DNA of 64,000 nucleotides, taken from NCBI GenBank assembly GCA_903813345.2, contig CAIIXF020000011.1, positions 5,916,571 to 5,980,570 of the forward strand, read 5' to 3'. The DNA comes from Owenia fusiformis (Eukaryota; Annelida; Polychaeta; Sabellida; Oweniidae). Of this stretch, positions 38,628 to 51,300 are shown piece after piece. The notes under the pieces are model-generated. The model saw only the letters and a list, made by a program, of their open reading frames with translations, had not been told where the DNA came from and did no database searches. Positions within the stretch are counted from its first letter, which is position 1. Every line of letters starts with the position of its first letter. The position numbers and the translations under genes are program-made.

Positions 38628-40377
38628 TGTAGAGACCCACCCTGTATATAGCTATTTATTATATCGTATTTATCCAGTGTGTGTCCCTTTAATATCTATA
38701 ATCAGTATTTAACCATATCCTGTCCCTTTAACATGATCACATTATTGCAATACGTATGCCAGAATCATCGTATCAGAGCTAGTATATTTATAGAGAAAAC
38801 CTATTTATCATTGTAAAGCGCTGAATTTGCAGTCTCAACTTTGCGTCACTTTTCAAAGTGACATCATTTTCTCAGTCCCTACCTCATAATTCCTGTCCAA
38901 TAAGCTGCTCTTTCTGCCTTTTTTACTACCCTACGTAGCTCTAAAAACCTTGGTAATATCCCATTTTTAGTAACATTACATATATTTCTCCCTACGTCGT
39001 CCCCGAAATTGCGTATGTCCATTTGTTGCTATATAAACAAGTGCATTTTGCGGATACAATGTAACAATTCTCGCACCGCTGAGCTAAGATTCGGAAAATA
39101 CTCGCCACAGCACAGTACCCTTGGCTTTGAACACATCTCGAGAAGTTGGGCTACATTCACCACGGATTCATGAGCAACGTAGTTTTTGACCAAAAGCGGG
39201 GTGTTGGCGTTTGGGTAAGTTAATTCTTAGTACTGTATAGAAATCCATAGCATTCCATAAGGGAGTGAAGGGATTTAAGACAGTAATATTGATCGATAAT
39301 TGAACTTTGAAGAAACATTTTGAAACTTTCATTTTTTCCCGCACATATTTTCTAACGGTGTTAATCTGCAGTCTGTAACAGTTGAACAAGATTGGGAGTT
39401 TGTCCTGATAAGCCCATATGCTGGGAAGGTTCAAGATAGTACAGAATAGAGATTCACGTTATCAATTATAGGGAAATATTGATCAAATTAAATCATAACT
39501 TTGGGGAGCAGACGACTTAGTCACGTGATCACATACGTCACTTTTGAAGTCTAGATTCATTCATTAAAACTTGAGCATCTTTGTGGATTATTGTATCCTA
39601 GACAGCTTTTAACTTAAACTTGAATTTGATTGTAATTGAAAGAAGTCCTTACGGGCACATTCCGTTGAGTTTGCACCTCTGGTGTTTAAAATAACATCCT
39701 TAGTCTTTGACGGTTGAAAGTTCACAGCTCTTTCCCATTTATCAAAATCTCGTTCGGGCTTTTAACGCATAGCTGACGTCACTTTCCATGCTATTAGTTC
39801 CCGACTGAATTTATAGAGGGCATAAAATTCAACTTTATTACAAGATCGTTGTTGGCAATTCTGTTCTGATTTGAAGTAGTATCCCGGTCATAATTTTGAA
39901 GACATTTTATCAGACTGCAGATTTCAGCGTTATTGAGTTTAATTTCATTCTAATAGATTTAAAGACATTAAGCATTTATGTAAATTATAATCTATATAAT
40001 TTAAATACTATTTATTCGCATTGTACATATATATTTCAGTTGTGACATAAAACGCAAGTATAATAGAATAGACTTTATTGAATGAATATATTTCTTGTGT
40101 GATTTACTATTAGTTGGTAGTTGGTGTGGTGATATTTAAAGAACCTAAACCCTTATTCCTTTTAGCTTGCTGTGTTGTATTTGTGTAGGTTTATATATTA
40201 TCTTGTAACTTCACCCTTTTTACACTAGACCTATCATTCTATCATATTCCTGACACCGATTCATCACTTACCTCATTAGTAATTTCTTATGAAGTACTAG
40301 TCCAATTTCCCTTTGTTCTGGCTCACGCTTCCTATATTTCTATAATTCACTTCCGGGTTATTGGATAGTATTTTATA
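38628..40377 (+). repeat. LTR copy 2 (internal, inverted)
   Basis: Has the polypurine tract on its left (38614-38627) and the primer-binding site on its right, the junction seen in one-LTR circles or concatemers. A TATA box (TATATAAA) at 39030-39037 marks the likely U3/R region. Confidence 0.85.
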
Positions 40378-40378
40378 A

Positions 40379-40396
40379 TGGTGGCAGCGGTGGGAT
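40379..40396 (+). other. Primer-binding site complementary to tRNA-Leu 3' end
   Basis: TGGTGGCAGCGGTGGGAT is the reverse complement of ATCCCACCGCTGCCACCA, the 3' end plus CCA of eukaryotic tRNA-Leu (AAG/TAG type) as I remember it. It lies one base after the internal LTR. This 18-nt match is the strongest evidence that the 1750-bp repeat is an LTR. Confidence 0.85.
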
Positions 40397-40404
40397 CTCG
40401 ATGC

Positions 40405-42154
40405 AATAAAATACTATCCAATAACCCGGAAGTGAATTATAGAAATATAGGAAGCGTGAGCCAGAACAAAGGGAAATTGGACTAGTACTTCATAAGAAAT
40501 TACTAATGAGGTAAGTGATGAATCGGTGTCAGGAATATGATAGAATGATAGGTCTAGTGTAAAAAGGGTGAAGTTACAAGATAATATATAAACCTACACA
40601 AATACAACACAGCAAGCTAAAAGGAATAAGGGTTTAGGTTCTTTAAATATCACCACACCAACTACCAACTAATAGTAAATCACACAAGAAATATATTCAT
40701 TCAATAAAGTCTATTCTATTATACTTGCGTTTTATGTCACAACTGAAATATATATGTACAATGCGAATAAATAGTATTTAAATTATATAGATTATAATTT
40801 ACATAAATGCTTAATGTCTTTAAATCTATTAGAATGAAATTAAACTCAATAACGCTGAAATCTGCAGTCTGATAAAATGTCTTCAAAATTATGACCGGGA
40901 TACTACTTCAAATCAGAACAGAATTGCCAACAACGATCTTGTAATAAAGTTGAATTTTATGCCCTCTATAAATTCAGTCGGGAACTAATAGCATGGAAAG
41001 TGACGTCAGCTATGCGTTAAAAGCCCGAACGAGATTTTGATAAATGGGAAAGAGCTGTGAACTTTCAACCGTCAAAGACTAAGGATGTTATTTTAAACAC
41101 CAGAGGTGCAAACTCAACGGAATGTGCCCGTAAGGACTTCTTTCAATTACAATCAAATTCAAGTTTAAGTTAAAAGCTGTCTAGGATACAATAATCCACA
41201 AAGATGCTCAAGTTTTAATGAATGAATCTAGACTTCAAAAGTGACGTATGTGATCACGTGACTAAGTCGTCTGCTCCCCAAAGTTATGATTTAATTTGAT
41301 CAATATTTCCCTATAATTGATAACGTGAATCTCTATTCTGTACTATCTTGAACCTTCCCAGCATATGGGCTTATCAGGACAAACTCCCAATCTTGTTCAA
41401 CTGTTACAGACTGCAGATTAACACCGTTAGAAAATATGTGCGGGAAAAAATGAAAGTTTCAAAATGTTTCTTCAAAGTTCAATTATCGATCAATATTACT
41501 GTCTTAAATCCCTTCACTCCCTTATGGAATGCTATGGATTTCTATACAGTACTAAGAATTAACTTACCCAAACGCCAACACCCCGCTTTTGGTCAAAAAC
41601 TACGTTGCTCATGAATCCGTGGTGAATGTAGCCCAACTTCTCGAGATGTGTTCAAAGCCAAGGGTACTGTGCTGTGGCGAGTATTTTCCGAATCTTAGCT
41701 CAGCGGTGCGAGAATTGTTACATTGTATCCGCAAAATGCACTTGTTTATATAGCAACAAATGGACATACGCAATTTCGGGGACGACGTAGGGAGAAATAT
41801 ATGTAATGTTACTAAAAATGGGATATTACCAAGGTTTTTAGAGCTACGTAGGGTAGTAAAAAAGGCAGAAAGAGCAGCTTATTGGACAGGAATTATGAGG
41901 TAGGGACTGAGAAAATGATGTCACTTTGAAAAGTGACGCAAAGTTGAGACTGCAAATTCAGCGCTTTACAATGATAAATAGGTTTTCTCTATAAATATAC
42001 TAGCTCTGATACGATGATTCTGGCATACGTATTGCAATAATGTGATCATGTTAAAGGGACAGGATATGGTTAAATACTGATTATAGATATTAAAGGGACA
42101 CACACTGGATAAATACGATATAATAAATAGCTATATACAGGGTGGGTCTCTACA
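40405..42154 (-). repeat. LTR copy 3 (outer, 5' LTR)
   Basis: Identical by eye to copy 1 except at the inner terminal base. On the minus strand its U5 end at 40405 runs into an inverted primer-binding site instead of its own. Confidence 0.85.
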
Positions 42155-42182
42155 CAACAAATATTATTTTCAGAAATAAAAC

Positions 42183-42216
42183 CCGGAAGTGCAGAAATGC
42201 GGTTGCTTACTTCCGG
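42183..42216. promoter_or_regulatory. Paired ETS-like sites, core promoter of gene at 42307
   Basis: CCGGAAGT at 42183-42190 and ACTTCCGG at 42209-42216 face each other about 100 bp upstream of the start codon; a TTCCGG follows. Such ETS/GABP words mark housekeeping and bidirectional promoters. There is no TATA box. The LTR element ends only 29 bp upstream of the first site. Confidence 0.5.
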
Positions 42217-42306
42217 TTCCGGTTTGATCTCAAAATTTTGAAAGTTGAACTTTGAACAAATATCTTCCGATTCTATGCAACATACGTTCACACAACAGCT
42301 ACAAAC

Positions 42307-45300
42307 ATGTTGATGTATATTTTATTAGCTTTACCTATAATATACATAATAAAAAACGCGCTGTCAAGCGACGTGGAGCCGATATTTGGAGTACATGCAC
42401 AACCGGGAAAATGGTTTGGAATAAAATATTGTGTGTTTTGGTTGATATTCCAACTGCGAAAGTACCAGAATAAGAAAGCAGCTGCAAGTAGCGTGCAAGG
42501 TGCAGGATATGGTAGGAGGTCAAGGGCAACACCCCAAGAGATGGATAAAGTTCAGGAGTTACCTAAAGAACACCCAATGGTACAGTGTTCACATTATGCA
42601 CTTCTCATACAATGTGCATAGCCTCAGTTCTAGCTAATTCTGCTTGGCATTTCATTTTGGATGATAATTAGCCATGGGCCTCCTCTTGTCTCCGATTCTA
42701 GGTGGCTCAATGTTGATCATCCAAGTTCATGTAGTTGTTGTGGGTTGTGTACTGTATTTGATTTAATTTGACGGCCGTTTTAATTTGGCGGACTGATATA
42801 AACCGCCAAATTAAGTTTCCGCCAATTTTTCTGAAAATCAAATTCCCGGGGATTTTCGTCCAGCGGTTTTTCTATGTGTTACCTTACACTATAAAACTGG
42901 TGAAAATCTTGATTGAAACATGGATAAAATGTCAAAAAGCGTGTTCTTGAAGATCTACAAAGTCCCTGCTGGTTTAGATAGAACAATCTGATACGAAGAA
43001 AGATAAAATTGCATTATCCATGGCGAGCTGTGAAATGAACAATACAATTGATGATGGTCAATCCACCTAATAACATGTAAATAGAAGCCATATCTTCAAA
43101 ATTTGCCCAATCCACCAAATTAAATAGCGGCAAATTAAGGCAATTTACAGTATTGGCAAATCCTCCAGTGCTGGAATCTAAATCTGCTGAAAAATTCATA
43201 AGCTGAATTTCTGATGCTTGTCACCTCAGTTAGCAGCATCATGCATTCATATCATCTGTCATCTCAATATTTGATCGAAAGCATCATCATCTCAGATTTA
43301 ATGGTTGTCATTTTACATGTGGCATCTTACATGCAATATCTAATAAGTCTCACTATACTCAGGGCCGTCAGATGGGGGGGTGCGATGGGTGCGACCGCAC
43401 CCCCCTTTGTTACCCCCCAAAATAAATTTTTAAAAAAAATTAAAAATAATTTTTTTTGAAAAATATTTTTTCTTGTAATTTTTTTTTCATTGACTCATGC
43501 ACTTTGAAAGTACCCAGAAAGCACCAAATATAATCTTAAAAGTGTAAAATTTTCTAGGGGTATTGGCCACCCCTCACACCCCCACAAAACAATGGAAAAG
43601 TTCTAAATTTATTTTAGTGTTTTGTCTCAGACACTTTTAAAGTGCCCAGACATCATCAAATAGCTCCTTCATATAGTTAGTGTTTCTGGGGGACTTGCCC
43701 TCTTGCATCTTGGAGGCTCTTGCATCTTGCACAACCCCCCCCCTCTGGCGCCCCCCCCCCTTGACCCCCCCCCCCAAAAAAAAAAATTGTGATTTTCTCA
43801 AATTCTTTAATTGACTCATACAATTTGAAAATACCCAGAAAGCACCAAATAGCGTCGTAAAATTGTAAAATATTTTAGGGGGTCACCCCTCACACCCCAA
43901 ACAAAACAATGAAAAAGTTCTGAATTTGTTTTATGTATTGTGTCAGACACTTTTAAATTGCCCAAACATCATCAAATAGCTCCTTGATAAAGTTAATGAT
44001 TCTGGAAGACTAACACTTACTCGCCCTCTGGCATCCCCACTCCACCTCCCCCTCTGGCATCCCCCCCTTAACACCCTCCCCCCCAAAAAAAATTGAGATT
44101 TTTCAAATTTTTTTATTGACTCGTACATTTTGAAAGTGCCCAGAAAGCACCAAATAGCATCATAAAATTGTAAAAGGACGATTCTCGGTTTGGAGAACGA
44201 AGTTCATCAATCTAAATGAGCATTATCCCTGCTTCAGACAAATTTGATTTTTTTACATAATATAGATTTGAATGTCTTCTTTTGAATAGTCATAATTTAA
44301 TTTGGGTAATATTTCTAGATTTTTCGCAAAAAAATATTAGCGCAGTACACTGATGAACTTCTTTCCCCAAATCGAGACTTGTATTTTATTGAGTCGGTCT
44401 ATTTGAGCATTATCCCTGCTTCAGACCAATTTGTTATTTTTACATCTTGTAGATTTAAATGTCCTCTTTTGAATATTCATAGTTTAATTTGGGTAATATT
44501 TCTATATTTTTCATGAAAAATTTTTTAGCCCAGGAGGCTGTTCTCCAAACCGAGAATCGTCCTTTTCTTGGGAAATATGCGCTTTTAGGCACAGACACTT
44601 TTAAAGTACCCAAACTTCATCGAATAGCACCTTGAAATTGTAAATTTTGATATGGGGGACAAACACTTGCTCCCTCTCTGGCACAACAGCCCCACCTCCC
44701 CCTCTGGCACCCCTCCCCCCCCCTTTGACACCCCCAAAATTTGAAAAAAATTGTGATTGTTTTTCAATGTTTTTATTGACTATAAATACCTTTAAAAGTG
44801 CCCAGAAGCACAAAATATCATCTCTAAATTGTAAAATTTTCTAGGAGAGTTAGCCACCCCTCACATCCCCCACAAAACAAAATAAAATATTATGAATTTC
44901 ATGTATTGTCTCAGACATTTTTTAAGTGCCCAGACATCATCAAATAGCACCTTGATATGGTCAATGTTTCTGGGGGACAACCCCTTGCTCCCCTACTGGC
45001 ACCCCACCCCACTTCACCCGCTCATCCTCTTTGACACCCCCAAAAGAATTTGAAAAAAATTCACATTTTTCTTATTGACTCATAACGCACAGGCGTACCA
45101 GATGGTTGCAAAGTCGCTCCAAATACAACCAAATTTCAAAATTTTCCCCAGACCCCCCAGAATGTTCGGTTTTTTATTCACTCAACTCTTATTCTTGTGG
45201 TGGTGGCGTACTACTTAGAAACTTACACTTTGAAAGTGCCCAGAAAGCACCAAATAGCATCTCAAAACTGTAAAATTTTCTAGGGGGAGTGGACTACTCC

Positions 45301-48300
45301 TCACACCCCCCACAAAACAATTGGAACGTTTGGAAGTTGCATTTGTTAATTCCAAACCAATATAGGGAGTAACTAACCCCCCCCCCCCTCTGTCTTACGC
45401 GATTTGATTTACGCGGCAAAAAAATTGACAATTTTATATTCTCTTTAGTAAGCTAAAAACCGCACCCCCCTTGGAGAAAAGTGTCTTACGGGCCTGATAC
45501 TTGTCATCTCAATTTTAATACCTATCTTCTTAGTATCTTGTTCATCATATTAATTGATAAAGCTGTGATTAGTACCTTCAATTCTCACAATAACCCATTA
45601 TCTCAATTAACCAATCAGGTATAAGGGGTGTCACTCAGTCAATAAGCAGGTTCCTAAACATTAGTTTCCTCATTTTTATCATTTTCTCGCCTACTTTGAA
45701 GATTTGGATCCAAATCAATTTTCTCAGAAAATAGGCATTTTGTGAATGAAAGGCCCAAAATGGAAAAATAAAGTACATGTAAATGCATGTTTGTCAAAAA
45801 AAATATAAAGTAAACGCGTGTATGTACATGTTATTTTAGGCTGTGGATGCTGTATACTTTAATGGTGGGTCAAGGGAAGGACAGTACCTTGTCATGGCAA
45901 CGGCAAGGAGACATCATAATCTTGTGCAAACTCTACTGTTTTTCAGAGTATGTGTTCTTTCTTAATACCCATATATTACATCTTTCCCTAAGTATGTAGT
46001 AAGGGTGTGGTGTAAAGCCAAGGGTTGATTTAGAATGTAAATACATGGACTCGTACATTCAGTTTATTTTATCATTAATTCATTATATTTCATTTTGGCT
46101 TTCTTGAGTCTAAATAAACTAAAACATCATATTTATTTAATTTATTGATACTGGTCAGTGATCTTCCCAGGAATAAAGCAAATGGGCGCAGCACCCACCT
46201 GAGATTTTAAAAAAAGGCTTGCACCCACCTGAAAATCCATTTGCTTCCTCTTGAGAATGAGAAAAAACATGGGCATTATTTGACCAATTTTGGTCTGAAT
46301 TGTGAGAATAATAATTATGCACACACTTGAGAAAAAATCATGTGGAAACCAGTGCTGGTCATTTGGCTCAGTGCCCTTCTTAGCCTGTTCGGAATATTAT
46401 TCTTCGTAACCTTGAATCAAGTTTCTGGTCCCCCATTTTAGGTAAGTAACAAAACATGGCACATAATTCAGTGTTCTCACCATGATTTTTTCTCCAGTGA
46501 GTGCAAAATTCTCATTTTCACAATTTAGTTCAAAATAGGTCAAGTATGCCCATTTTACATGATTTTTTCTCATTTTCAAGTAGGTGCAAATGAAATCTCA
46601 GCTGGGTGCAAGCTTGTTTTCAAAATCTCAGGTGGGTGCTGCGCCAACTTGCTTTAATGCTAGGGAGATCACTGACATTACTTGTGTTAGATCGAGGAAG
46701 AGATTTTAATGATTTCCTAATCTTACAAACATGTTCCTTAATGTTGTACTACTGTTACAGGTTCCTGGTGTAGGTCTTTTCGAATTGCCATCTAAGCCTG
46801 ACACGTCACACTATACAGAAGACGGTGGTTATTCCATAAAAGATGGACTCAAGATTGAGCCAACTGAAGCTATGAAAAGATGGAAACTCTCTTATGATGG
46901 GAAACTCAGGTGTGTATCATTGGCGAATCCAGGGGGGGGTGCACCCTCTTTGGTGGGCTAAGAAAACTGGGCCTAAAAATGTTGTAGGGCCTCAATTAGT
47001 TGGCCTTTGGGCATTACTTAGGCCTTACTTCTGGATCCCCCGGTGTGTATTGTGTCTTCAACTTCATTTAAGAAAAATTCAGTGTTTTGTCAATTTTTAT
47101 ACTATACTTTATACTACTAGGTATATGTAACTAAAAAAATAATAACATGGACTAGACAATTACAATGTAACAAACTGACTACGTATTATTTTTTAATTTT
47201 GGGCCCAATTTGGGGTCAAAATAGGGGCCTCACATTTTTTAACCCCCCTCCCTCTTCATTTCAAGGATTGACCCTGGATGTATTTAAATAATAATTATAT
47301 AAGTAAAATAGTAAAACATTGTTTCATTATTAGGTTAACTAAATTAGATAAAACAACATCAGAACATGAAGTTAAATTCTGTCTTGATTGGTCAGCTTAC
47401 ACTCCGCTGTTCGATTTCGACGTGGACATGTCTGTGCCAGCCATGTGTACCAGTATTGCGAGAGAAAAATGGACGAGACAATTTTTTACTAAATTAAAAA
47501 CGTAAGTACCATGCTATTTCTATAAGTTAAAACGGATGTACAAATCTTTGTTATTGAAGTATTAATTTTTGTTAAGATTACTAATAATTCCTTACTCCAG
47601 CTGTATTGTGTCATGGGCGTTGCCAGGTGAGAGACAGGGGAGGCACTTGACTCAACAAGATTTTACAAATATGTTTTTTAGATGTTCTTTCAACTAAAAT
47701 TGTGGAAATGTAATCCAAAGATAATAATACACCTCCTTCCTCTAAATTTTCCTCACCTATTAATTTTTGCCTCCCTACTAGTTTTTGCCTCACCAATTGA
47801 ATATTTCACATATTAATTTTTGCCCAACCTATTAATTTTTGCCCCACCTATTAATTTTTGCCCCACCTATTAATTTTTGCCCCACCTATTAATTTTTGCC
47901 TTGCATAATTTGAGATACTGGCTACATTACAGTGTAAATAGTAGTGTAGCACCCTCCCCCTGACTGAAAACTGAATTTTTTTTGATGATCACCTTGACTG
48001 AAAGCTGGCTACGCCCCTGACATGTTTTTACTATTGTCATAATCTTGTGCTGCATCTTGTGGGGTGGACATGAGCCACATAAATCATGCTCTTTTGGTCG
48101 GTCAACTTAAACATTTTTACAGATGCAGACAAGTATCAAGATCTGATTGAGTTTTAGAAATGCATGCTTGGTAAAATTACATTTTGAATTTTTGGGTAAA
48201 TGAAAAGTGCTTTATTTATCACTGCATGTCTCGTTTGTATTTTATTCAGGGCCCACCAGACCCATTATGAACAGTTTGGTGAGATTACGGGTTCAGTCTG

Positions 48301-51300
48301 TGTGTCCGGGATGGACGACATTCCTGTTAAAGTTCAGGGTGTTCGGGATCATTCATACGGTAGGTACAGGGCCGTAGGGAGAGGGGGTTCGTAGGGCTCG
48401 TGCGAACCCCCCCCCCAAATCTTGCCGAAAAAAATTCGAACCCACCCTTTCTGGCAATTATGCAAACCTCCAAACTTTGAGTAAAATTTTTGCAGTCTTT
48501 CAATAATTTATCGTTTTTGGTTCCAAAGACAATTGAGTTATATGTCAAGATGGAAATATGTGAGATTTATAGCTTCATGTCTTCTAATCAATAATGGGCG
48601 ATAATAGGTATGCTCTTATTGCACTTTAGGCCTGAAATACTGAAGTAATATCTTCAAAATGAATTCAAATGCACAAATAAAGCATACCTACCAAGTTGAA
48701 ATTATCTGATTGTTGTACATAACGTCAAAATGATCTAATTTTTGATATAAATCAGCAGAGAATTTTGAACATGTGAATGTTTAGTGACACTGGGCCGTGA
48801 TGCACCAAAATTGTGAACGCTAGAAAATTCTTACTTACAACGTTCTTATTTTTTCATGCTGTAGTTAGATCAGAGAGCAAGTATAAAGATCACTCACACA
48901 GAGTTGTTTACTGATTTTTGGCTCCTATTTATTTATAAAGCTCGTTGTACAAGCGATTGAAAATTGGGGGGAGGGGGTTCTATGTCTGCTAATTTCTGTG
49001 AATTTGTGGTATGTTGGGTCCAAATTTAAAAAAATCTGCCCAAATAAATGAACTTAATTGGTCTTGGGATATTTTACCTATTTTTTGCTTTTGCAATTGT
49101 TTGAGATTTAAGTAAACTTGAGAAAATTTGGTAAAATTTTAAATTTTAGCGAATGGGCAAAAATTATGAAAATTTGGCAACAATGAAACTTTGGCAAAAT
49201 TTATCCATTATTGGCATTTAAGTAAAATTGGCAAAATTTAAGTAAAATTTTAGAAACTTGTCAAAAATTAATTAAATTAGACCAAAATTAAGAAAACTTT
49301 GCAAAATTTAAGCAAATTTGGCAAAATTGAGGTAAATTGGCAAACATACAGCAAATTTGACAGAATTTCAGCAAATTTGGCAAAATTTTAGCAAATTTGG
49401 CAAAATTTCATCAAATTTGGCAAGATTTAAGCAAATTTGGCAAGATTTTAAGCAAATTTGGTAAAATTGAAACAAATTTGACAAAATTTAAGCAAATTTG
49501 GCAAAATTTAAGCAAATTTGGCAAAATTTAAGCACATTTGGCAAATTTGGCAGAAAATATTAGAACCCCCCCCTGACAAATCCTGGCTACGCCACTGAGG
49601 TATACAATAAAAATGACGTCACAGCACCCCCCCCCCCCCTCCCCCCTGGATAATTTTCTTAGGGAGCAGGGTTCCATTAAAAGAACAAAAAGATTTGCAA
49701 AAAACATATACATTTAACATGTTCTTACTTTATTTATTGCCAGATCAAATATTGAAATCACAATAATTTTAGCCAGGGCCTTTAACAAATTGATTCAATA
49801 ATGAAATTTTATCTACGATAGTTAATTGTATTTATGTTATTTTACATTCATGTATTTTAACATTATGTAGTATATGTAGTATAGTAAAAGAAACAAAGAT
49901 CATTTTGGGCTTGGACTGTTATTCAAGAATTCGTGTCATTACAGTATTCTATACTATTCAATGCACGTCATGTAAATTGAGATTTTCTGCAAATAATGGT
50001 AATTTCATAAAATGTTTTCTATATTTATAAAGATCAAACCACAACCGATTTGATTTAGCTAATTTTGATATTCTGTGGCATCAACTCATGATGATGTAAT
50101 CTCGATAGATACTATTATGACATCAGCTATTGACTCTGCTTCTATGAAATATTAGAATTTCTCTTAATTAGATGATTCTATGTATTTGATATTATGATTA
50201 AAGGTAATATCCGAGACTGTCGCCATCTCCATAGATACAGCATAAGCTACATTTACCGCCATTGTGAGGATATTGTGCTTTTCATTTCTTTAGTAATTAT
50301 TTAATTAATTAAAGGTAATATTCGAGACTGGCGCGATATCCATAGATACAGCATAAGCTACATTGTGTTTTTCATTTCTTTAGTAATTATTTGACTAATT
50401 AAAGGTAATATCCGAGACTGGCGCGATCTCCACAGATACAGCACAAGCTACATTGTGTTTTTCATTTCTTTAGTAATTATTTGACTAATTAAAGGTAATA
50501 TCCGAGACTGGCGCGATCTCCACAGATACAGCACAAGCTACATTGTGTTTTACATTTCTTTAGTAATTATTTGACTAATTAAAGGTAATATCCGAGACTG
50601 GCGCGATCTCCACAGATACAGCACAAGCTACCTCCATTGTGAAGATATTGTGTTTTTCATTTCTTTTGTAATTATTTGACTTATTAAAGGTAATATCCGA
50701 GACTAGCACGATCTCCAAAGATACAGCATAAGCTACATTGTGTTTTCATTTCTTTAGTAATTATTTGATTAATTAAAGGTAATATCCGAGACTGTCGCGA
50801 TCTCCACAGATACAGCACAAGCTACATTGTGTTTTTCATTTCTTTAGTAATTATTTGACTTATTAAAGGTAATATCCGAGACTAGCACGATCTCCACAGA
50901 TACAGCACAGGCTACATTGTGTTTTTCATTTCTTTAGTAATTATTTGACTAATTAAAGGTAATATCCGAGACTGGCGCGATCTCCACAGATACAGCATAA
51001 GCTACCTCCACTGTGAAGATATTGTGTTTTTAATATCTTTAGTTGTTAGTAATTATTTGACTAATTAAAGGTAATATCCGAGACTGGCGCGATCTCCACA
51101 GATACAGCATAAGCTACCTCCACTGTGAAGATATTGTGTTTTTAATATCTTTAGTTGTTAGTAATTATTTGACTAATTAAAGGTAATATCCGAGACTGGC
51201 GCGATCTCCACAGATACAGCATAAGCTACCTCCACTGTGAAGATATTGTGTTTTTAATATCTTTAGTTGTTAGTAATTATTTGACTAATTAAAGGTAATA

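Larger units (their letters stand above)
35983..42154 (-). mobile_element. Rearranged LTR retrotransposon with three LTRs and a 2-kb palindrome
   Basis: Total 6172 bp, flanked by CAAC (35979-35982 and 42155-42158). LTRs: 35983-37732 (minus), 38628-40377 (plus), 40405-42154 (minus), each 1750 bp and apparently identical. The arms 35983-38061 and 38299-40377 are inverted copies of 2079 bp around a 237-bp spacer. Each arm has a polypurine tract (AAGAAGGGGGTAGT) directly before TGTAGAGACC. A tRNA-Leu primer-binding site lies at 40379-40396. No gag, protease, reverse transcriptase or integrase remains, so it was mobilised in trans or is a defective cDNA. The outer ends are normal U3 and U5 termini, so the rearrangement was present in the integrating DNA or arose later. 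The superfamily (Gypsy-like by 4-bp duplication and PBS) is inferred. Confidence 0.85.

Noticed and set aside
42335-42532. Minus-strand frame over the first exon of the 407-residue gene
   Set aside because: Shadow of the real plus-strand exon, which has consistent splicing with eight further exons.
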